From Lawsonibacter hominis (GTDB lineage Bacteria > Bacillota > Clostridia > Oscillospirales > Oscillospiraceae): a stretch of DNA of 64,000 bases. The stretch spans positions 1 through 64,000 of the forward strand of contig NZ_JACOPP010000002.1 in assembly GCF_014287895.1 (NCBI RefSeq), in the 5' to 3' direction. A program made the position numbers and the translations under genes. Shown here piece after piece: positions 60,215-64,000 of this stretch; within the stretch, counting starts at the first letter, position 1; the number at the start of each line of letters is the position of its first letter. The notes under the pieces were generated by a model. That model saw only the letters and a program-made list of their open reading frames with translations. It ran no database searches and was not told the origin of the DNA.

Positions 60215-60940
60215 TCAGTACGAGCCGTCTTCCGGCATCCTGTTCCAGGGATAGGTGAGGTACAGGCGGATGGGGAGGAGCGGGGCGGAAACTGCGCCCT
60301 TCACTTGCTCGTACAGGGGTTCCCAAACACAGAAAAAGTCCAGGGGCTTGTAGGGGGCGACCAGTTCGGTCAAGGTACGGATCCCGTCCAACACATCCTC
60401 CCGGGTGGTGTGGATGCCCAGATTGGGATTGCCGATCAGCTTCAGGTGATCCAGCTGGACGTGGGAGACGCCCAGAGTCTCGCCCAGGACCCGGTCGATG
60501 TGGTCGATGGTCATGGACCAGGGGCGGAAGGGATTCATCACGTAGTAGACGGCGGTACGGCTATCGTTGAGCAGGGGAGCGTAGCCGCCGATGGAGCGGG
60601 CCCCGATGTAGTCGCCGCCCACGTCCAGGACCGTGTAGCAGCGCTCCTCCCGCAGAAGACGGGTGACGCCGCCGGTCACTGTGGGGGCGTCCATAAACTG
60701 CTGCTCACAGTGAAAACGGATGCCCATCGCCGCAAGCGCTTCTCCCTGATCCCGGCTGCGGAACAGGGGCTTGGTCATGTCCAGATCGAAGAGGTGGACC
60801 TCTTTACCGCCCTGCTGGTGCAGGGACAGGGCAAAATTGATGGCGATCTCGCTCTTGCCGCTTCCGGCTTCCCCCAGAAAAACGAAGTTTTTCGTCTGTT
60901 CCCCCAGCCTGAGGGGGCGCAGGCTGCTGCTTTTTTCCAT
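60215..60940 (-). CDS. P-loop ATPase/GTPase-like protein associated with the oxidoreductase operon
   Basis: Start placed at ATG 60940 after GGGAGG; the open frame reaches 61039 through the operator. 241 residues. Walker A GEAGSGKSE near residue 21 in NFVFLGEAGSGKSEIAINFA; VHLFDLDMTKPLFRSRDQGE (switch-like Asp); CYTVLDVGGDYIGARSIGGY (Walker-B-like DVGGD). The overall pattern resembles MinD/CobQ-type ATPases. It is just upstream of vorDABC on the same strand, after a site matching the regulon operator. The role is unknown: enzyme maturation, cluster delivery or regulation are possible. Confidence 0.72.
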   Translation of the reverse strand: MEKSSSLRPLRLGEQTKNFVFLGEAGSGKSEIAINFALSLHQQGGKEVHLFDLDMTKPLFRSRDQGEALAAMGIRFHCEQQFMDAPTVTGGVTRLLREERCYTVLDVGGDYIGARSIGGYAPLLNDSRTAVYYVMNPFRPWSMTIDHIDRVLGETLGVSHVQLDHLKLIGNPNLGIHTTREDVLDGIRTLTELVAPYKPLDFFCVWEPLYEQVKGAVSAPLLPIRLYLTYPWNRMPEDGSY

Positions 60941-60986
60941 CGGCATCCCTCCCGGATTCCGTGCTCCTTCCCGTCCCTCCGGGAAG

Positions 60987-60998
60987 TCTTGCAGGATA
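60987..60998. promoter_or_regulatory. GTCTTGCAGGAT operator-like site upstream of the ATPase gene
   Basis: 10 of 12 match to ATCTTGCAAGAT, 47 bp upstream of the ATPase ATG. The rest of the gap to 61320 holds a CCCCTGACCCG/CGGGTCAGGGG hairpin (61071-61096) and the next promoter. Confidence 0.55.
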
Positions 60999-61129
60999 TA
61001 AGATATTGTAAACGTTCTTTCCCATGATTGCAAGAGCAAAATCGAAAAATTCTGCTTTGGCTGGGAACTCCCCCTGACCCGCAGCCGGGTCAGGGGTCAG
61101 CGGTCCGGGAAGCATATCAAAAGAACTAT

Positions 61130-61158
61130 TTTACAAACGGCGAGGGGGATGCTATGCT
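61130..61158 (+). promoter_or_regulatory. Promoter of the chalcone-isomerase-like gene
   Basis: TTTACA (61130-61135), a 17-bp spacer and TATGCT (61153-61158). The predicted leader of about 155 nt before ATG 61321 is long and GC-rich and could hold regulation; I see no known riboswitch in it. Confidence 0.6.
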
Positions 61159-61320
61159 TAACTCATGAGGGCAGGCCCGCGGTTCATGGCCAGATTGCCG
61201 CCTTCCCGCAAGTGTGTACGCAGATGGGGCCGGGGCGGTCGGGGATCGCCGTTCGGTTCGGTGCGCGGACCCATAACAAAACGGTTATCGTGAAAAGAGG
61301 AAAATAAAGGAGCGAGTGAC

Positions 61321-62178
61321 ATGTCGTTTGAGTTTCGTCCCATGCGCAGCCTGATTTTTGTAGACTGCGTCCGTGAGGAGTATCGCCATCGCCTGCAGCA
61401 CTGGCTGTACAACACCCACATCCCGGACAGCATCTCCAAGTTTACCCCTTACTGTGTGAAGTACGCCTTTTATAACGCGCTTCCGGTGCCGCCGGGCGGC
61501 GAACGTTTCGGCACCCGCCGGATGCAGATGACCGAGCATTACTGGCTCATCAACGAAATGCTGCCTGAGATGCGCAATAATGCCTTTGGTGAGGTTATGC
61601 CGCCGGAAGTGCTGCGCTGGCAGGGCATGCTGCCCGATTCGGACGAAGCGATCGCGCAAATGGCCAATATGACCGGAGAGGAGCACCGCTCCTCCGGCGG
61701 CGATAACGGCTGCCCGCCCTTTGTATTTGCCCATGTGCCCATCAACTGGGAGGAGGATTTCAAGGGCGCCGGCCGCACCGTAAAGGACGGCCCCAACTAC
61801 CGCTGGCAGTTTGTCCTGCGCTGGCCCTGCGAGAAGACCGGTGAGAAGTGGTTCCATGATGTGATGGCGCCCTATTTCCAGAATCGCCCTGAGGTCACCC
61901 GCTTCCTGTCCAGCAGGATCTACCACGACGTGGTGGGGTGCCAGTTCCACCGCCTGGTGGAGCTGTGGTTTGAGGGCCCTGACGAGTGGTGCACCGCCAT
62001 TGAGGCGGCCAAACAGGAATTGGCTCAGCCTGAGTGGGCCAAGGAGGCCCCTGAGGCCGCGCCCCAGGCCCAGTTTCCCTTCCTTAAGTCCAACTTCGGC
62101 ATTGTGGGCATGTTCCTGACGGATTACGCCGCCAGCGACAATATGACCCAGTTCCGCGGCAACTTTACCATGCGCTGA
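61321..62178 (+). CDS. Bacterial chalcone isomerase-like protein (ferredoxin-like fold)
   Basis: This protein of 285 residues starts behind AAAGGAGCGAG. From start to end it follows the Eubacterium ramulus chalcone isomerase as I remember it (about 283 residues): FEFRPMRSLIFVDCV, the HIPDSISKF segment with His33 at the catalytic-His position, KYAFYNALPVPPGGERFG, RMQMTEHYWL, FKGAGRTVKDGPNYR and the ending FRGNFTMR. That enzyme interconverts flavanones and chalcones; it is unrelated to plant chalcone isomerase. No signal peptide; single gene with own promoter and terminator. A dihydroflavonol-active relative is possible. The link with the phloretin-hydrolase-like gene at 22430 is notable. Confidence 0.8.
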   Translation: MSFEFRPMRSLIFVDCVREEYRHRLQHWLYNTHIPDSISKFTPYCVKYAFYNALPVPPGGERFGTRRMQMTEHYWLINEMLPEMRNNAFGEVMPPEVLRWQGMLPDSDEAIAQMANMTGEEHRSSGGDNGCPPFVFAHVPINWEEDFKGAGRTVKDGPNYRWQFVLRWPCEKTGEKWFHDVMAPYFQNRPEVTRFLSSRIYHDVVGCQFHRLVELWFEGPDEWCTAIEAAKQELAQPEWAKEAPEAAPQAQFPFLKSNFGIVGMFLTDYAASDNMTQFRGNFTMR

Positions 62179-62264
62179 GCCGGGCGGCCCCGCGTCGGCT
62201 TGTCGAAACGATCCCGCAGTGTGCGCAGCGGGCTGCATCTGATCTCAAACATTTTAAAAACCGT

Positions 62265-62301
62265 GAGGAGGGCGGATATGCACTGCATATCCGCCCTCCT
62301 C
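62265..62301. terminator. Bidirectional terminator after the chalcone-isomerase-like gene
   Basis: GAGGAGGGCGGATATGCA (62265-62282) pairs with TGCATATCCGCCCTCCTC (62284-62301), between convergent genes; followed by CTGTTCTT. Confidence 0.82.
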
Positions 62302-62307
62302 CTGTTC

Positions 62308-62820
62308 TTATAAGGCAATCCAATACCGCTGGGTGAGACGTCCGCCTTCCGCAATCGCGCCATCCAGTACGCCGCCGTTTGTCCGAATGGTACGACGGGA
62401 GGCCTCGTTTGCGGCGTCGCAGGTGACCAGGACTTGTTTCAGACCCAGGCGGCGGGCCTCCTCCAGCACCAGACGCAGCATCTCCGTGGCGTAGCCCTTC
62501 CTGCGCTGGGAAGGGCGTACGCTGTAGCCGATGTGCCCGCCGAAGTGAAGCAAATAGTCGTTGAGGCAGTGGCGGAGCTGGATCATACCGACCAATGAGC
62601 TGGCGGCATCCTCCGCCAAAAAAGAGGTGGCAGGGACCATTCCGGAACGCACGCTTTCCGCACGGCGATTGTCCTCCACGGCGGAGAACCACTCCGCAAA
62701 GGATTCCGCACGGTCCAGCGCGGCGGTACCGTCCAGACTGTCCCCGGCCCGGAGGAACTCCGCTCGATACGCCCAGATCCGCTCCCGGTCGGACGGCGCG
62801 GGGGAGCGTAATGTGATCAT
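62308..62820 (-). CDS. GNAT-family N-acetyltransferase
   Basis: Start ATG 62820 with GGGGGGT six bases upstream; an in-frame ATG at 62841 lies before it. 170 residues: MITLRSPAPSDRERIWAYRA, GHIGYSVRPSQRRKGYATEM (motif A with QRRKGYA) and ASRRTIRTNGGVLDG (motif B). RimJ/YkkB-like, acceptor unknown. It begins 4 bp after folD ends and may be part of the same transcript. Confidence 0.88.
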   Translation of the reverse strand: MITLRSPAPSDRERIWAYRAEFLRAGDSLDGTAALDRAESFAEWFSAVEDNRRAESVRSGMVPATSFLAEDAASSLVGMIQLRHCLNDYLLHFGGHIGYSVRPSQRRKGYATEMLRLVLEEARRLGLKQVLVTCDAANEASRRTIRTNGGVLDGAIAEGGRLTQRYWIAL

Positions 62821-62824
62821 AAAA

Positions 62825-63685
62825 TTACCCCCCAAGGCCATGCAGCCGCGCAGCGGCCTCCGCCACGTGACGGGCCAGCACCGAGGTGGTCACCGCGCCA
62901 ACGCCGCCGGGGACAGGCGTGACGGCGTCCGCCACCGGTTCTGCAGCAGCAAAGTCCACGTCGCCCACCAGCATCCCATCCGCATCCAGGTTGATGCCAA
63001 CGTCGATGACCGCCTGACCGGGGGCGATATGGGATACGCCCAGCATCCCGGCTTTCCCGGCCGCCGCGATGAGCACGTCGGCCCGGCGGCACTCAGCCGC
63101 CAGATCGGCCGTACGGGTGTGGCAGAGCGTGACCGTGGCGTTTCGCTGCAGCAGCAGCATGGCCGCTGGTTTCCCAATGACCAGACTGCGTCCCACCACC
63201 ACCGCCCGCTTGCCGGTCAGCTCATAGCCGTAGTAATCCAGGATCTCCAGGCAGGCCTGTGCAGTACAGGGGGGAAAGCCGCTGCCGCTGCCAGCAAACA
63301 CTCCGGCCAGGGAACCGGCGGTGATCCCGTCTACATCCTTGGAAGGGGCGAGCGCGGCACAGACGGCGGCTTCGTCCAGATGCCGGGGCAGAGGGCGAAA
63401 CAGCAGACAACCATGGATCGCGGCGTCCTGGTTGATCGCTTCGACGATGTGCAGCAGCTCCGTCAGCTCCACTGTATCAGGCAGGATAAACTGCTTTACA
63501 GTAATGCCGACCATTTCACAGCGTTTGAGCGCCCCGCGCTCATAGGACAGGTCTTCAGGGCGTTGGCCGACCCGAACGATGGCCAGTGCGGGGGAGACCC
63601 CGCGCTGCTTCAAGCGCTCGACCTGGGCGGCCACCCGCTCGCTCAGGGCAGCCGCTACCGGCGCGCCCTTCCAAAGCCGGGCCAT
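62825..63685 (-). CDS. folD: Bifunctional methylene-THF dehydrogenase / methenyl-THF cyclohydrolase
   Basis: ATG 63685 behind GAGGAGG; 286 residues. N-terminal catalytic domain with SYERGALKRCEMVGI (Tyr48, Lys54, spaced six residues apart as in the family active site) and PSKDVDGIT; NAD(P) domain with GRSLVIGKPAAMLLL, IDVGINLDADG and TPVPGGVGAVTTSVL. It interconverts methylene-, methenyl- and formyl-tetrahydrofolate in the cytoplasm. Its ATG overlaps the stop of the cyclodeaminase gene by one base (TGATG), an operon that links histidine or formimino one-carbon units to folate. Confidence 0.95.
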   Translation of the reverse strand: MARLWKGAPVAAALSERVAAQVERLKQRGVSPALAIVRVGQRPEDLSYERGALKRCEMVGITVKQFILPDTVELTELLHIVEAINQDAAIHGCLLFRPLPRHLDEAAVCAALAPSKDVDGITAGSLAGVFAGSGSGFPPCTAQACLEILDYYGYELTGKRAVVVGRSLVIGKPAAMLLLQRNATVTLCHTRTADLAAECRRADVLIAAAGKAGMLGVSHIAPGQAVIDVGINLDADGMLVGDVDFAAAEPVADAVTPVPGGVGAVTTSVLARHVAEAAARLHGLGG

Positions 63686-64000
63686 CAGGAAAACCTCCTC
63701 ATCACGGATTGATAGACCTGATCGGCGACGTTCCCATATTGGCTGACCAAATCGTCCGCTTCCTGATTCATAGCCCGTGCAAAGGCCTGGTCGGCTATGC
63801 TTTTGGTGTTCACCTTCACATTGAGCCATGCGCCGTAGAGGGCGCTCCGGCAGAAGATGACCCCTGTGCCAACGTCGGAGAGCATCAGAAGACTTCCTTT
63901 TTCCAGCATCTCTTTGTGAAGGCCGATCACTTCACAGCTAAGACGCAGGATCTCCATGGGCGCGGCGGCGGCATCCCGCAGACAGCGCTCCAGGACGGCG
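63685..64000 (-). CDS. fchA: Methenyl/formimidoyl-tetrahydrofolate cyclodeaminase, C-terminal part (cut by window edge)
   Basis: The frame is open to the last base; about 104 C-terminal residues are visible of a family of about 210. AVLERCLRDAAAAPMEILRL, LSDVGTGVIFCRSALYGAWLNVKVNTKSI and the terminal helix are characteristic of the FTCD_C/FchA fold. The enzyme releases ammonia from 5-formimino-THF to give methenyl-THF, the substrate of the adjacent FolD. The start lies outside the window. Confidence 0.85.
   Translation of the reverse strand, partial: AVLERCLRDAAAAPMEILRLSCEVIGLHKEMLEKGSLLMLSDVGTGVIFCRSALYGAWLNVKVNTKSIADQAFARAMNQEADDLVSQYGNVADQVYQSVMRRFS

Overview
The window looks like chromosomal DNA of an anaerobic Gram-positive gut bacterium of the Bacillota, most like the Oscillospiraceae (a Flavonifractor, Pseudoflavonifractor or Intestinimonas-like genome). 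This is inferred from the GC-rich backbone, TTG/GTG starts behind strong GGAGG ribosome sites, phosphate butyryltransferase/butyrate kinase, a ferredoxin-linked 2-oxoacid oxidoreductase, AGCS symporters, and two genes resembling the flavonoid-degrading enzymes chalcone isomerase and phloretin hydrolase. There is no 16S gene here, so the assignment is not proven.

Layout. 1-1130: two IS256-family transposase remnants. 1150-13540: an alpha-1,6-glucan (dextran/isomaltooligosaccharide) locus: a secreted 1830-residue GH66-CBM35-CBM35-GH15 enzyme, a sugar ABC importer (binding protein and two permeases), a cytoplasmic GH66 protein and a GH13 oligo-1,6-glucosidase. Most of it is AT-richer than the backbone and it is flanked by mobile-element relics. 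13600-14650: a 160-bp MITE-like repeat and a decayed IS30 transposase. 14700-19800: GNAT, LysE exporter with divergent HxlR regulator, another GNAT, a topoisomerase III tail remnant, an alpha/beta hydrolase and an AGCS symporter. 19850-24560: a LysR regulator with a phloretin/DAPG-hydrolase-like gene and two MFS transporters. 24660-30290: a second AGCS symporter, an unknown membrane protein, the second MITE copy and a Na/Pi symporter behind a probable Pho box. 30330-38040: an IS3-type relic and a TetR / small protein / MMPL / GLUG-coiled-coil membrane system. 38040-41490: HD hydrolase, AIM24 protein, TIM-barrel isomerase-like protein and LysR.

41800-53720 is one carbohydrate regulon: a GlpK-like kinase, a ribose-type ABC importer, an LsrK-like kinase, a DeoC-like aldolase, a cupin, a binding protein, a SIS protein, an SDR and a HutC-type GntR regulator. 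Its two promoters share an AATGTA-N2-TACATT palindrome. 53730-60940 is an energy-metabolism regulon: buk and ptb, a divergent GntR/FCD regulator, a VorDABC-type oxidoreductase and a P-loop ATPase. ATCTTGCAAGAT-like palindromes lie at every promoter. The window closes with the chalcone-isomerase-like gene, a GNAT, folD and the 3' part of a formimidoyl-THF cyclodeaminase gene.

I found no CRISPR array, tRNA, rRNA or prophage. The strongest candidates for something undescribed are the GH66-GH15 fusion, the MMPL/GLUG-coiled-coil pair, the unassigned two-kinase sugar regulon, and the MITE lying inside the leader of the phosphate transporter gene.
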